A stretch of DNA of 64,000 bases. Source: Pseudoalteromonas phenolica. Its GTDB lineage: Bacteria; Pseudomonadota; Gammaproteobacteria; Enterobacterales; Alteromonadaceae. The position numbers and the translations under genes are program-made. Shown piece after piece: positions 51,978 through 61,454 of this stretch (its first letter is position 1; every line of letters starts with the position of its first letter). The stretch spans positions 2,480,001-2,544,000 of the forward strand of contig NZ_CP013187.1 in the NCBI RefSeq assembly GCF_001444405.1. The letters are read 5' to 3'. The notes under the pieces are model-generated. The model saw only the letters and a program-made list of their open reading frames with translations. It was not told the DNA's origin and made no database searches.

Positions 51978-52856
51978 GTGATGGACAGTTTTGAAGGCAT
52001 TTTTGAGTTTGTGGCTGTTGCTGAAAGCGGTGGCTTTTCGGCTGCTGCAAAAAAGTTAAACTGCTCCACCAGCCATGTCAGCCGACAAGTTTCTCGCTTA
52101 GAAGAACGTTTAGGCTCGCGTCTCTTAGCACGTACCACACGCCAAATTAGCTTGACTGAAAATGGCGAGTTTTACTATCAACAGTGCAAACAACTCGTTA
52201 CCGGCTTACAGCAAGCCAACGAGCAATTAAGCCAGCAGCAATATCAGTTATCTGGCACGCTCAGAGTCAGTGCCGCAGGTGGCTTTGCCGAAAGTTACAT
52301 CGCCCCTGCTCTGATGGAGTTTGCCAAACAGCACCCTGAGCTCAATATAGAAATAGATTTCAATTCAAGACTGGTTAATTTTGTTGAAGATGGTATCGAC
52401 TTTGCTATTCGCTACGGCGAATTGAATGATTCAAACCTCATCGCCCGTAAGTTAATTAGCCGCTCTATGATGGTGGTTGCCAGCCCTGAGTACCTCAAAA
52501 CCTATGGCATACCAAACCATCCCAACCAACTAAAAAGCCATCGTTGCATTATCGCTAATAACGACCACTGGGCGTTTAATATCGACGGAACCAAACAAAG
52601 TGTAAAAGTTACAGGTAACTGGCGTAGCAATAACGCCAATGTGGTACGCGAAGCCTGCGAACAAGGTCTAGGTATCGCCTATATGCCCGAAAGCACCTTC
52701 ACAGAATCAATAAAACAGCAAAAGCTGGTACCACTTTTAGACTCATATTGCATTAAAGGCGCAACCAGCTGGATTGTTTATCAAAACAAGCAATTTATGC
52801 CGCTCAGGGCACGCCTAGCCATAGATTTTTTATTGGAGCGGTTTGCAAAGTGGTAA
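51978..52856 (+). CDS. LysR family transcriptional regulator
   Basis: The 292-residue protein has a LysR helix-turn-helix (FVAVAESGGFSAAAKKLNCSTSHVSRQVSRL, LLARTTRQISLTENG) and an effector-binding domain with the NNANVVREACEQGLGIAYMP pattern of the CrgA-like group. It is divergent from the LacI gene and followed by an unrelated peptidase, so its target is not evident. Confidence 0.92.
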   Translation: MMDSFEGIFEFVAVAESGGFSAAAKKLNCSTSHVSRQVSRLEERLGSRLLARTTRQISLTENGEFYYQQCKQLVTGLQQANEQLSQQQYQLSGTLRVSAAGGFAESYIAPALMEFAKQHPELNIEIDFNSRLVNFVEDGIDFAIRYGELNDSNLIARKLISRSMMVVASPEYLKTYGIPNHPNQLKSHRCIIANNDHWAFNIDGTKQSVKVTGNWRSNNANVVREACEQGLGIAYMPESTFTESIKQQKLVPLLDSYCIKGATSWIVYQNKQFMPLRARLAIDFLLERFAKW

Positions 52857-52919
52857 ATTAAAGCTGCATTCAGATTAGGTTTTTAAACTATTAGTACGTT
52901 TTCAAACAACGACATACAA

Positions 52920-53672
52920 ATGGATTTATACACTCTCTTTATACCTGCTTTATATAAGCTCAAAACGCTATCAATATGCTCTATTTTTCTCTTGAGCACC
53001 TTTTCGTCTTTGGCCAGTTCAAGCGTTTGCTATGGCACGACATCAAACGGAAGTTTACAAAATGGTGTTCAGCTACCAAAAGAAGGCAATAACTTTGTTG
53101 GTTATAGTGAAATAGCAAGATTAGCTGGGCGCACATACGTGCATTCAAAAGTCAAAGATATCATCCTTGATGCTTATTCTCGTTTAGAAAAGACAGAACC
53201 TGATAAAGTATTCAAGTATGCTGAAACAGGTTTTGTTGATGGTGGAAAGTTTCGACCTCATAAAACACATCAAAATGGTTTATCTGTAGATTTCATGACC
53301 CCTGTATTAAATGAGAATGGTGAATCAGTCCATCTTCCTACCCACCCTTTTAACAAATTCGGTTATAACATTGAGTTTGATAGTGTAAGTCAATTTGATG
53401 AATATCGGATAGATTATGACGCGCTTTCAGCACATCTGGTTGCATTACACAAGTCGTCAAAAGAACTTGGTGTGGATTTATGGCGAGTTATTTTTGATCC
53501 AAAGCTACAGCCCAATTTATTTAAAACCAAATATGGAGATTACCTTAAAACGCATATACAGTTTTCAAAGAAGCGCTCATGGGTGAGGCATGATGAACAC
53601 TATCATGTGGACTTTGCCGTGCCTTGCCTTGCCACAATTAAAAAAGCCAACAAGCTAAAATATCGTCTTTAA
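52920..53672 (+). CDS. M74-type murein endopeptidase-like protein
   Basis: The 250-residue protein has an N-terminal signal or anchor (about 12-34) and a LAS metallopeptidase fold resembling penicillin-insensitive murein endopeptidase MepA: the first zinc motif HKTHQNGLSVDFM (His and Asp seven apart) near residue 120 and the second HDEHYHVDF (HxH) near residue 233. MepA cuts D-Ala-mDAP cross-links in peptidoglycan. It is shorter than E. coli MepA (274) and has no clear ribosome site, so the exact start is uncertain. Confidence 0.78.
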   Translation: MDLYTLFIPALYKLKTLSICSIFLLSTFSSLASSSVCYGTTSNGSLQNGVQLPKEGNNFVGYSEIARLAGRTYVHSKVKDIILDAYSRLEKTEPDKVFKYAETGFVDGGKFRPHKTHQNGLSVDFMTPVLNENGESVHLPTHPFNKFGYNIEFDSVSQFDEYRIDYDALSAHLVALHKSSKELGVDLWRVIFDPKLQPNLFKTKYGDYLKTHIQFSKKRSWVRHDEHYHVDFAVPCLATIKKANKLKYRL

Positions 53673-53702
53673 ATCACGCCGATAAATTAAAGAAGTAAAT
53701 AA

Positions 53703-53730
53703 GCGAGCATACATTCATGCATATGCTCGC
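53703..53730. terminator. Bidirectional terminator
   Basis: GCGAGCATA/TATGCTCGC, a 9-bp stem with a 10-nt loop, between convergent genes ending at 53672 and 53759, with A/T-rich flanks on both sides. Confidence 0.78.
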
Positions 53731-53758
53731 AAAACCAATATTTAACTTTTAAATGCAA

Positions 53759-54925
53759 CTAAAAATACTTAACCCAGCGCGCTGATGTTTTGCGTTTATA
53801 ACTCGCAAACCATTTACATAGTGGGTATAAAAGTACACTTAAGCACATTGCAAACAGCCACACTTGCCAGACGTGATAAAAGCCAAAATATGCAGTCTGA
53901 GCACTTCCATAATGCATATTTGTGCCAAATAGCCACTGTGCCACTATGCTAGCAACAAGCAGTGCGTATAAATGCGTGATGTAGAAAAACATAGGCGCAG
54001 AACCCAATATTCTGACAGGCTCTAACACCTTAAATACGCTCGTTTCTAACACCGCTAACACAAAGGCACCTACTCCCAATGTAAGTAGAATAAAATCAAG
54101 AGATGGCGGATACTTGGTGAAATTAAAGAAGTCCATCACAGTCAAAAGCAAGGTTGCCTGTTGAGACCAATCAAGAGTTTCACCGTAAATGTTTAGCCCT
54201 CTTAAAATTAATAAACCTAGTAAAAACGCGGTTCCGCTTTGCAACAAAATCGTTTTACGCTTTTGCGAAGGTACCGAGCTCGAAAATAAAGGCCCCACTG
54301 CATAGCCACACAAAATAACCCCGATCCAAGGTAAAACGGGGTAAGAGGCTTTTACCTTGATGAAAGCATCTGTGACTAAATATCCTCGGTCATGCAAAAT
54401 CGTCCATAGCGAATAACCCATCTCATTTGGCGCAAATTCAATGGGCGATAATAAGTTATGACCTGCAACTATGCTTATACCTAATATGGCGATAATACTT
54501 CGAGGTAAAGCGACCACAATGGCTAAAACCACCATGCTCACCCCTATCGCCCAGATAACTTGCAAGTACAGTGTTTGATAAGCGCCAAACCAAGAGAAAT
54601 TGACCAATGTCATTTCAAGCAGAATTAAAAATAAGCCACGTTTTAGCAAAAATGATTGAGCTGAACGCTTTGCACCGTTTGCGGGGTTTTCATATAACCA
54701 TGCTGATAGACCGGTTAAAAACACAAAAATTGGCGCACAAAAGTGGGCACTTAAACGGGTAAAATAAAGATCAGGACTCGTCGTTTGAATGTCCATTGGA
54801 TCAAGCACTTGAGCATGTAAGAAAAAACGCTCTCTGACATGATCAACCAACATGAATAACATCACGATGCCACGAAGTATATCGATGGACGGCAAGCGCG
54901 TTTTACTGTTTTGAAGATGATTCAT
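53759..54925 (-). CDS. DUF1624/HGSNAT-like membrane acyltransferase
   Basis: The 388-residue protein has about ten transmembrane helices and the heparan-alpha-glucosaminide N-acetyltransferase-like (DUF1624) N-terminus: RLPSIDILRGIVMLFMLVDH with the conserved Asp, followed by FTRLSAHFCAPIFVFLTGLS, in which the His is the presumed acetyl carrier. Relatives transfer acetyl groups across membranes to sugars. Substrate unknown. A perfect 10-bp-arm inverted repeat lies 44 bases upstream of the start. Confidence 0.85.
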   Translation of the reverse strand: MNHLQNSKTRLPSIDILRGIVMLFMLVDHVRERFFLHAQVLDPMDIQTTSPDLYFTRLSAHFCAPIFVFLTGLSAWLYENPANGAKRSAQSFLLKRGLFLILLEMTLVNFSWFGAYQTLYLQVIWAIGVSMVVLAIVVALPRSIIAILGISIVAGHNLLSPIEFAPNEMGYSLWTILHDRGYLVTDAFIKVKASYPVLPWIGVILCGYAVGPLFSSSVPSQKRKTILLQSGTAFLLGLLILRGLNIYGETLDWSQQATLLLTVMDFFNFTKYPPSLDFILLTLGVGAFVLAVLETSVFKVLEPVRILGSAPMFFYITHLYALLVASIVAQWLFGTNMHYGSAQTAYFGFYHVWQVWLFAMCLSVLLYPLCKWFASYKRKTSARWVKYF

Positions 54926-54969
54926 TACACTCTTTCTCGTGTTTTAAACGAAAAACAGCCTAAATAACC

Positions 54970-54992
54970 ACTTAACCAAGGTTTGGTTAAGT
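54970..54992. promoter_or_regulatory. 23-bp inverted repeat, possible TetR-type operator
   Basis: ACTTAACCAA and TTGGTTAAGT are perfect arms around GGT, upstream of the DUF1624 gene and downstream of the siderophore-receptor stop. There is no T-tract on either side, so an operator is more likely than a terminator. No TetR gene is in the window. Confidence 0.5.
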
Positions 54993-55066
54993 ACAATTAC
55001 TCAGACTGCTATTTTCAATTACTAATATGACTTAGAACACACTAAGACATTAACTCACAGTAAAGA

Positions 55067-57169
55067 TCAGAACTGATATTTAATCGTTGCACTGTAAGTT
55101 GTCGGTGAGCCCGGCATAGTCCAAAGTTTATGGTAAGAATTTTCAAAGTAAGCCTTATCAAACAGATTGTTGATATCGAACTTCATACTTACCTTGTCAT
55201 TTACCTCAATCGACGCTGACAAGTTAACAAGCGTATATGATGGCAAAATAAAGTTTGCATCTGTTGTTTCGCCTAAACGATCACCCACATAATTTACGGT
55301 TGCACCAAGGTAAGATGCTTTACCGAACAGTGTGGTGTAATGCTTTAGTGAAACATGGCCGATATGATCAGCAATATTAATTAAGCGCGAGCCTTTTGGA
55401 ATTGGCACGCCCCAATCGGCATTAATCACATCATTTGCTGTTTTTGCATCTGTGTAAGCGTAAGCAAGTTCAAGTACTGTGTTATCTGTCAGCTCAGTGG
55501 TTAGCTGAAAATCAATACCTTGGCTTTCAACCTCGCCTAATGTTGCTGATAACCCCGTATCTGGCTCAGCAGTGAGCATATTGGTTTTTTGCGCATCAAA
55601 AAGGGCTATGCTACCCGAGAAACGCCCCGCAACATCTTGCCACTTTGCGCCAATTTCGAATGACTTAGTTTCTTCTGGCTCAAACGCATTGCGGTTTGAA
55701 TCAAGACCCGGATTTGGCCTAAAACCTTCGGCATAACTCGTATAAAGATTAACTTGGTCATTCGCACTATAAATAAAGCCTAAACGTGGGGTAAATTCGG
55801 TTTGCTCTTGGCTTTGCGCTTCATCGCTGCGTAAGTTAAGAATGTCTTGTTCAAATTTATCAACACGTACACCCACTAATACTTTTGACTTTTCAGTCAG
55901 TTCAATCAGATCCTGGGCATAAAGGCCTAAACCTTTTTGATTCTCTTCAGTCAGCGTTTTTTGTACTGGCTCAGGTTGAGCTTGAGTGTAGTCAGGGTTG
56001 CTAGGGTCAATGGTATAAGTCGTATCGCCTGAGCCCCATGCTGTGCGCCATACTTTGTAGTCGGTATCAATATCAAAATTATAGTGATCCACACCCACTA
56101 AAATATTATGCGTTAGACTGCCAAGCTTAACTTCACCACTTAATTCAAAGCGGGCCGATACATCAAGCGCTTGATAATCACGCGCACGTCGTTGGCGAGA
56201 CAGTAGATTTTCGTCGCTATACACCAGCTGTCTACCACCTGATAATTCAGTATCAGAAGACACACCTTTAAACGAAGAATCTCGATAAGCAAAGCCTGTC
56301 AGTAAATGCCAATCGTCGTTTAACTTATGATTTAACACGAGCTGATGACCGAGCGCTTCAACTTGATGCGCGCCATCACGGATATCACCGTAAAAAGCAT
56401 CAGCTTTCACACCGTCAAAGTCATTATTCAGAATGTATACACCTCTATCTAAAGGCTTTTTCTGATCTAGCACTTCCATTTCGTAGCTCAGGCTGGTGTC
56501 ATCAGAAATGTTCCACAATACCGATGGCGATAAATGTAAGCTTTCAATTGAAACATGATCTCTATGTGTATCTGAGTCTTCATACGAACCATTTAGTCGA
56601 TATGCAGCCTCTTTATTCAGTGCGTTGGTGTAATCAAATTCAAACTGTTTTTTACTGTAATTACCTAGCGTTGCTTGAACATAGCCTTGCTCATTAAACT
56701 GCGGCTTTTTGGTGATGATATTAATAGTACCACCCGGCTCACCTTGCCCATAAAGTGCAGAGCCTGGGCCTTTCATCACTTCAATGCTCTCGATGTTAGC
56801 GGTATTTCTATTACCGTTATAACCGCGAGAGTTAAAGCCGTTCACAAGATAACCCGATGGGTTATTTTCGTCTCCCGAGAAACCACGAATAGCAAAACTA
56901 TCGAACATACCGCCTGAGTTATTCTGCCTAACTATACTCGGTGAAAGCTCGAGCGCTTCCATAAAGCGGGTGATACTTTCACTTTCAAGCACATCAGCGC
57001 TAATCGTATCGACAGCTTGTGGAGTTTGAACTAAAGGTACATTTCCTCGATAAGGTTGCCACACACGATTAACTTCAATGTGTTCAATGTCTTCGTTTGA
57101 TTTAACAGCATCTTGCGCAATGACACCATTCGATGCCACCAAAAGTGAGAGTAGTAATTTCTTTTTCAC
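55067..57169 (-). CDS. TonB-dependent siderophore-type receptor
   Basis: The 700-residue receptor has a signal peptide (MKKKLLLSLLVASNGVIAQ), a TonB box-like IEHIEVNRV, a plug domain (about 45-155: QTPQAVDTISADVLE, FAIRGFSGDENN, SIEVMKGPGSALYGQGEPGG) and a barrel ending F (YSATIKYQF). The plug patterns match the FhuA/FpvA/siderophore group, so ferric-siderophore uptake is likely. I found no convincing Fur box in the upstream region. It is a single gene, without esterase or ABC partners nearby. Confidence 0.9.
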   Translation of the reverse strand: MKKKLLLSLLVASNGVIAQDAVKSNEDIEHIEVNRVWQPYRGNVPLVQTPQAVDTISADVLESESITRFMEALELSPSIVRQNNSGGMFDSFAIRGFSGDENNPSGYLVNGFNSRGYNGNRNTANIESIEVMKGPGSALYGQGEPGGTINIITKKPQFNEQGYVQATLGNYSKKQFEFDYTNALNKEAAYRLNGSYEDSDTHRDHVSIESLHLSPSVLWNISDDTSLSYEMEVLDQKKPLDRGVYILNNDFDGVKADAFYGDIRDGAHQVEALGHQLVLNHKLNDDWHLLTGFAYRDSSFKGVSSDTELSGGRQLVYSDENLLSRQRRARDYQALDVSARFELSGEVKLGSLTHNILVGVDHYNFDIDTDYKVWRTAWGSGDTTYTIDPSNPDYTQAQPEPVQKTLTEENQKGLGLYAQDLIELTEKSKVLVGVRVDKFEQDILNLRSDEAQSQEQTEFTPRLGFIYSANDQVNLYTSYAEGFRPNPGLDSNRNAFEPEETKSFEIGAKWQDVAGRFSGSIALFDAQKTNMLTAEPDTGLSATLGEVESQGIDFQLTTELTDNTVLELAYAYTDAKTANDVINADWGVPIPKGSRLINIADHIGHVSLKHYTTLFGKASYLGATVNYVGDRLGETTDANFILPSYTLVNLSASIEVNDKVSMKFDINNLFDKAYFENSYHKLWTMPGSPTTYSATIKYQF

Positions 57170-57365
57170 ACAAATCTCTATTTTTAGGAATGATTAATTC
57201 GATACAATATAACATAACCCACTATATTATTGTCATTTCCTAAAAAGTAAATTAACGCGTTATTTTGCGTTTAGTCGAAAACTACTGACTGATAGACGTG
57301 ACGGATGCTTTAAAAAAATGCAGACATGATTGAAAGAGTTATTTGAGTGCAAATGGCTGCTGTTG

Positions 57366-57827
57366 TTAGATCGGCAGCCGAGATGATGATTTAAGTTCTT
57401 TGAGTGATAGGCTCGATTTAATCCCTGATATGCCTTTGAATTTTCTTAAAACACCGTCAATAAAATTGCTGTAGTCATCTAAATCTTTGGCGACTACCTG
57501 TAATAAGAAATCGGCATCTCCCGTCGTATTGTGACAAGATAAAACATTATCACAATCATTGATCATGGCTACAAAATCCTGAGTGGTTTTTTCATCATGC
57601 TCGACGTAAGTCAATTGCACAAATGCCATCACACCATACCCCAGTTTTTTTCTGTTTAAATTTGCTTGGTAATCTTCAATGTAGCCCTGCTCTTCTAAAC
57701 GCTTAATACGACGCCAACATGGGGTTTCACTCAATGCCAACTCATTTGCAAGCTTGGCACTAGACTGACGGCCATTACGTTGTAAACGTGCCAAAATAAG
57801 CATATCTGTCTTATCTAACTCAGTCAT
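57366..57827 (-). CDS. Lrp/AsnC family regulator
   Basis: The 153-residue protein has an Lrp helix-turn-helix (about 8-55: LANELALSETPCWRRIKRLEEQG, close to the Lrp subgroup with CWRRI) and a RAM effector domain (about 65-145). It is divergent from a zinc alcohol dehydrogenase gene across 136 bp, making that dehydrogenase the likely target. Confidence 0.92.
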   Translation of the reverse strand: MTELDKTDMLILARLQRNGRQSSAKLANELALSETPCWRRIKRLEEQGYIEDYQANLNRKKLGYGVMAFVQLTYVEHDEKTTQDFVAMINDCDNVLSCHNTTGDADFLLQVVAKDLDDYSNFIDGVLRKFKGISGIKSSLSLKELKSSSRLPI

Positions 57828-57963
57828 TTAAAAGAATCCTTCAATATACAACCTTAAGGAAAAAGACTATTTCAGAAAGCACCTTTATTCAAGTAAACAT
57901 AGCAAGGTAATTTCTACCAGCAAGCGTAAATTAAAAGCATCAATCATCGATAGGATAAACGCC

Positions 57964-59004
57964 ATGAAAGCCCTTGTTTACGAAAACTTTAAATCAGCAC
58001 CTAAAATTATGCATGTATGCGACCCTATTCCAGAACCTCATGGGGTCATCGTTAATGTTAAAGCGACAGGCGTGTGTCGCAGCGACTGGCATGGTTGGAT
58101 GGGCCATGACGATGGTATTGAACTTCCTCACGTACCTGGGCACGAGTTTGCAGGCACAATTGCAGCCTTAGGCAAAGATGTCAGAGGCTTTAAAGTCGGT
58201 GATAGAGTGACGGTGCCTTTTATAAATGCTTGTGGCAGTTGCCCTGATTGCCATTCTGGAAACCATCAAGTATGCGGAAGCCAAACTCAGCCTGGCTTTA
58301 CTCATTGGGGGTCTTTTGCTGAATATGTGTCTGTTGATCATGCCAACATCAACCTAGTAAAACTGCCTGATGAAATGGACTTTGTGACCGCCGCCAGCTT
58401 GGGCTGTCGCTTCGTGACTTCGTTTAGAGCTGTGGTTGACCAAGGAAATATCACAGCAGGTCAATGGGTTGCCGTTCATGGCTGCGGTGGAGTTGGCTTA
58501 TCTGCCATCATGATAGCCAAGGCCATCGGGGCAAATGTGATTGCTATTGATATTGATGACAGCGCGCTTAAGCTAGCAAGTAACCTCGGGGCTGTTACTA
58601 CCATTAATGCCAATCAAGTGACTAGCGTGCCCGAAGCAATTAAAACACTCACAAAAGGCGGAGTTCATGTGTCTCTTGACGCGTTAGGTCATCCTGTCAC
58701 CTGTATAAATTCAATCAAGAGCTTGAGAAAACTGGGCAAGCACATACAGGTTGGCTTATTGTTAGCTGAACATTCAACACCAAACATTCCTATGGATGCT
58801 GTAATTGCTAACGAACTCGAAATCATTGGAAGCCATGGCATGCAAGCACACAGATATGACGCAATGTTAGCGATGATCCTCTCAGGTCAGCTACAGCCTG
58901 AAAAGTTATTAGGAAAGACCATTTCTTTAACTGAATCAATCGATGTACTTACTGGCTTAGATAAAAACAATACGCCTGGGGTTACGGTCATAAGTCAGTT
59001 TTAG
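57964..59004 (+). CDS. Zinc-dependent alcohol dehydrogenase
   Basis: The 346-residue medium-chain dehydrogenase has the catalytic zinc ligands (Cys in VCRSDWHGW, His-Glu in PGHEFAG), a structural-zinc Cys cluster (CGSCPDCHSGNHQVC, about 90-104) and a Rossmann motif GCGGVGLSAIMIA followed by an acidic IDIDD, indicating NAD rather than NADP use. The catalytic domain includes the conserved CRFVTSFRA. The substrate is an alcohol or a polyol-like compound; the Lrp regulator upstream hints at an amino-acid-linked role (inference). Confidence 0.92.
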   Translation: MKALVYENFKSAPKIMHVCDPIPEPHGVIVNVKATGVCRSDWHGWMGHDDGIELPHVPGHEFAGTIAALGKDVRGFKVGDRVTVPFINACGSCPDCHSGNHQVCGSQTQPGFTHWGSFAEYVSVDHANINLVKLPDEMDFVTAASLGCRFVTSFRAVVDQGNITAGQWVAVHGCGGVGLSAIMIAKAIGANVIAIDIDDSALKLASNLGAVTTINANQVTSVPEAIKTLTKGGVHVSLDALGHPVTCINSIKSLRKLGKHIQVGLLLAEHSTPNIPMDAVIANELEIIGSHGMQAHRYDAMLAMILSGQLQPEKLLGKTISLTESIDVLTGLDKNNTPGVTVISQF

Positions 59005-59010
59005 CTATCA

Positions 59011-59877
59011 TTAAGCGTGGCTATTTAACCATTCTAACGGGATATCCCATAAAACACTGGCTTTGCGACTGAAGAATTTCATATGTCCAATCTCTTTTAA
59101 ACCATGATCTTTGGGGTCTAGAGTCAGTGTTTTCGCCTGAATATTTGGGCTCACAGACATCATGTCTTGCACATTTTTATCATTTGCAATGAAGTCATCC
59201 ACAGCGTTAACCCACATTGTAGGAAATGTAAGCTCATCGAAATAATGCTTGTCAATGGTTTTGCCAAATGCTGTTTTTACATAACCACCGCCGTTACACC
59301 ATGTTTGCCATTGCTTTGCCACTGCTTTTGGTAATGGCTCTCCCATGCCTAGCCAATGTGATTTAGTATGACCAAACACGCTATTAGAGATCGGAATAAA
59401 AAGGTTCATAAAAAAGTGAGACTTAAATTGATCTCTTATTTTCATATTTAATAATCGCCCTGATGAACTCGCAAAATTAAACATGGATGTTAACGCTTTG
59501 GCGTTGTGCGCGAGTCCAAATAGCTGTCCACCAGCGCTATGACCGACTAAGTGATAACTTGTATTTGGGAATTGCGCCATGAGTTCAGCAATCGCAGCAG
59601 GTTGATCAAGTAACCCCCAACATTGCAAACTAGCAGAGTGCTTTTTAATGTCTCCATGCAATGACCCTCCAATTCCACGATTATCATAACTAAGAACAGC
59701 AAAATCATTCTCAGCTAAAAACTCTGCAAATGGCTTGTAGAATTGACGCTTAATCCCTGTTGCAGGCCCAATTAATACGGCGCCTTTAATTTGACCTGAA
59801 GGCGAAAATATTGAACCCGCAAGCTTATACCCATCTTCGCAGATTATGGTTACTTCTTTACAGTTAACTTTAGACAT
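59011..59877 (-). CDS. Alpha/beta hydrolase (serine lipase/esterase-like)
   Basis: The 288-residue cytoplasmic protein has the alpha/beta hydrolase oxyanion region VLIGPATGIKRQFY, the nucleophile elbow VGHSAGGQL (Ser about 115) and likely Asp in VNAVDDFI and His in KDHGLKEIGH. It resembles the COG4757-type predicted esterases. It is convergent with the alcohol dehydrogenase gene, with only six bases between stop codons and no terminator seen, so the two transcripts may overlap. Confidence 0.86.
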   Translation of the reverse strand: MSKVNCKEVTIICEDGYKLAGSIFSPSGQIKGAVLIGPATGIKRQFYKPFAEFLAENDFAVLSYDNRGIGGSLHGDIKKHSASLQCWGLLDQPAAIAELMAQFPNTSYHLVGHSAGGQLFGLAHNAKALTSMFNFASSSGRLLNMKIRDQFKSHFFMNLFIPISNSVFGHTKSHWLGMGEPLPKAVAKQWQTWCNGGGYVKTAFGKTIDKHYFDELTFPTMWVNAVDDFIANDKNVQDMMSVSPNIQAKTLTLDPKDHGLKEIGHMKFFSRKASVLWDIPLEWLNSHA

Positions 59878-60085
59878 ATGATTTGCAACTTAGTAGTCCG
59901 TTTTGAACAGCTTACAAATGCCGAGCAAATATCGCAACGGCAAATGTTAAATTTTAGAGTTAAAACTCAAAAGACCAGCAAGTAATGTGCATTTTCATGA
60001 ATGAATATGCTAGTTTAATGTGCGTTATAAATAGCCGCTTGATCAGATAGCAACATCAAATTATAAGAAAAATACAGGACTCTCC

Positions 60086-60853
60086 GTGAACAAACTCTTG
60101 CTAACATTATTTTGGTTGATCTCCTTACTCATTATGTTTTTTATTGGTAAGAACATGGGGGCTGGGGATGTTTCAATAGCAAAAGAAGCACAATTTGATG
60201 CCATTCAAAATATTGAGAGTAACCCTACTAAGCTTGAATCTTTTGACAAAAAAGAATGTCAATCGGCGGCTGAATTAAGCAAAAGTTCGCTTCCTTCATC
60301 TGGACTAACAAACAAAAATCAAACAGCTCAAAATAGCCATACGCACGATAAGCAGACCCTTATAAACGAACTAGCTGACGTGAAAAGGCAACTTGCAGAC
60401 GCTGAATCTCAGCTGGAATCTTTAAACGCATCAAAGCCAAACATGCCTAGAGAGGATCAGCCATCACAAGCGACTGAAGAAGAAGTGAGCCAACACTTAT
60501 CAGCACCCTTTGACTCAGTGGTTCTCAAAGCAAGAGGTTCCATGGTTGATAAATTTAGGCAGCTTCATGAAGAGCCACAAGATCAAGAGTGGTCTATTGT
60601 TACAGAGCAACATATCTCTGACTTCTTTGTTACTCATGACTTAGCCGATAAAGTGGCACTAGATGCTATTACTTGTAAGCAGACTATTTGCGAAATTCGA
60701 GGGTTTGAGCTAGAGAATGAAGCTTGGGGTCGAATCATGTCAGATATGAGAGCCCAACCATGGTGGAACTTTGCCAGCTCCCATTCAACTACTCAAAATA
60801 ATAAAAAATTTGGCATGTTTTTCTATTCCCTAGTCTCAAAAAATGTCATTTAA
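60086..60853 (+). CDS. Membrane-anchored coiled-coil protein of unknown function
   Basis: The 255-residue protein starts at GTG with AGGA upstream. A single transmembrane helix (about 3-22: LLLTLFWLISLLIMFFIGKN) is followed by a Ser/Gln-rich linker, a coiled coil (about 95-120: ELADVKRQLADAESQLESLN) and a C-terminal domain of about 110 residues with a CKQTIC Cys pair and a WW motif. I do not recognise a family. It could be periplasmic or cytoplasmic depending on helix orientation; positive residues near the start favour the C-terminal part outside the membrane. Confidence 0.65.
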   Translation: MNKLLLTLFWLISLLIMFFIGKNMGAGDVSIAKEAQFDAIQNIESNPTKLESFDKKECQSAAELSKSSLPSSGLTNKNQTAQNSHTHDKQTLINELADVKRQLADAESQLESLNASKPNMPREDQPSQATEEEVSQHLSAPFDSVVLKARGSMVDKFRQLHEEPQDQEWSIVTEQHISDFFVTHDLADKVALDAITCKQTICEIRGFELENEAWGRIMSDMRAQPWWNFASSHSTTQNNKKFGMFFYSLVSKNVI

Positions 60854-60920
60854 CTTATTAAGCTATTGAAAATAATCAGGTCATACCCAAATCAGTGTTT
60901 TGATCACTTAGGAGTAGTCG

Positions 60921-61454
60921 ATGATCGTCGCCATTGACGTGCAATACACTAACGATAAAGCATTTGTAGCTTGTGTGGCCTTTAATAATTGGCAAGCTGA
61001 GTCTCCATTCAAAGAATACACAACGGTTGTAAACCAAATCGAAGAGTACGAACCCGGTGCTTTTTACAAAAGAGAGTTGCCCTGCATCCTAAAAGTGCTG
61101 TCTGACCATGCTCTTAAACCAGATACCATTGTTGTTGACGGGTATGTATATTTAGATGCTCATCAAAAGCCCGGCTTAGGTAAGCATGTGTTTGATGCCC
61201 TTCATGGTGAATCGTCTGTTGTAGGAGTCGCGAAAAAGCCCTTTTTAGATATTGGTGATGAACATGCGATATATCGAGGAGAAAGTATTAAACCCCTCTA
61301 TGTGACCAGCACTGAATCAACACAGGTTGCAAAACAGCATATTTTACATATGCATGGTAAACATCGAATTCCAACGTTATTGAAACGTGCTGATCAACTT
61401 TGCCGTGAGTTTGCCAAAAGCAGCCAGCACCTTAGCGAAGAGTTTAATATATGA
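60921..61454 (+). CDS. nfi: Endonuclease V-family protein, short form
   Basis: The 177-residue protein matches endonuclease V, which nicks DNA (or RNA) near deaminated bases such as inosine. Expected catalytic acids are in IAIDVQY-like AIDVQY (Asp 5), YKRELPCIL (Glu about 50) and VVDGYVYLD (Asp about 73); GVAKKPF matches the conserved GVAKS region. It is shorter than E. coli Nfi (223), lacking part of the N-terminus, and diverges in DGYVYLD where DGHG is usual, so activity on the usual substrate is not certain. AGGAG precedes the ATG; it overlaps the next gene by four bases. Confidence 0.78.
   Translation: MIVAIDVQYTNDKAFVACVAFNNWQAESPFKEYTTVVNQIEEYEPGAFYKRELPCILKVLSDHALKPDTIVVDGYVYLDAHQKPGLGKHVFDALHGESSVVGVAKKPFLDIGDEHAIYRGESIKPLYVTSTESTQVAKQHILHMHGKHRIPTLLKRADQLCREFAKSSQHLSEEFNI

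Noticed and set aside
57170..57260. Possible Fur box upstream of the siderophore-type receptor
   Set aside because: AT-rich ATAATATAG-like bases are present but no stretch fits the 19-bp Fur consensus well enough to claim.
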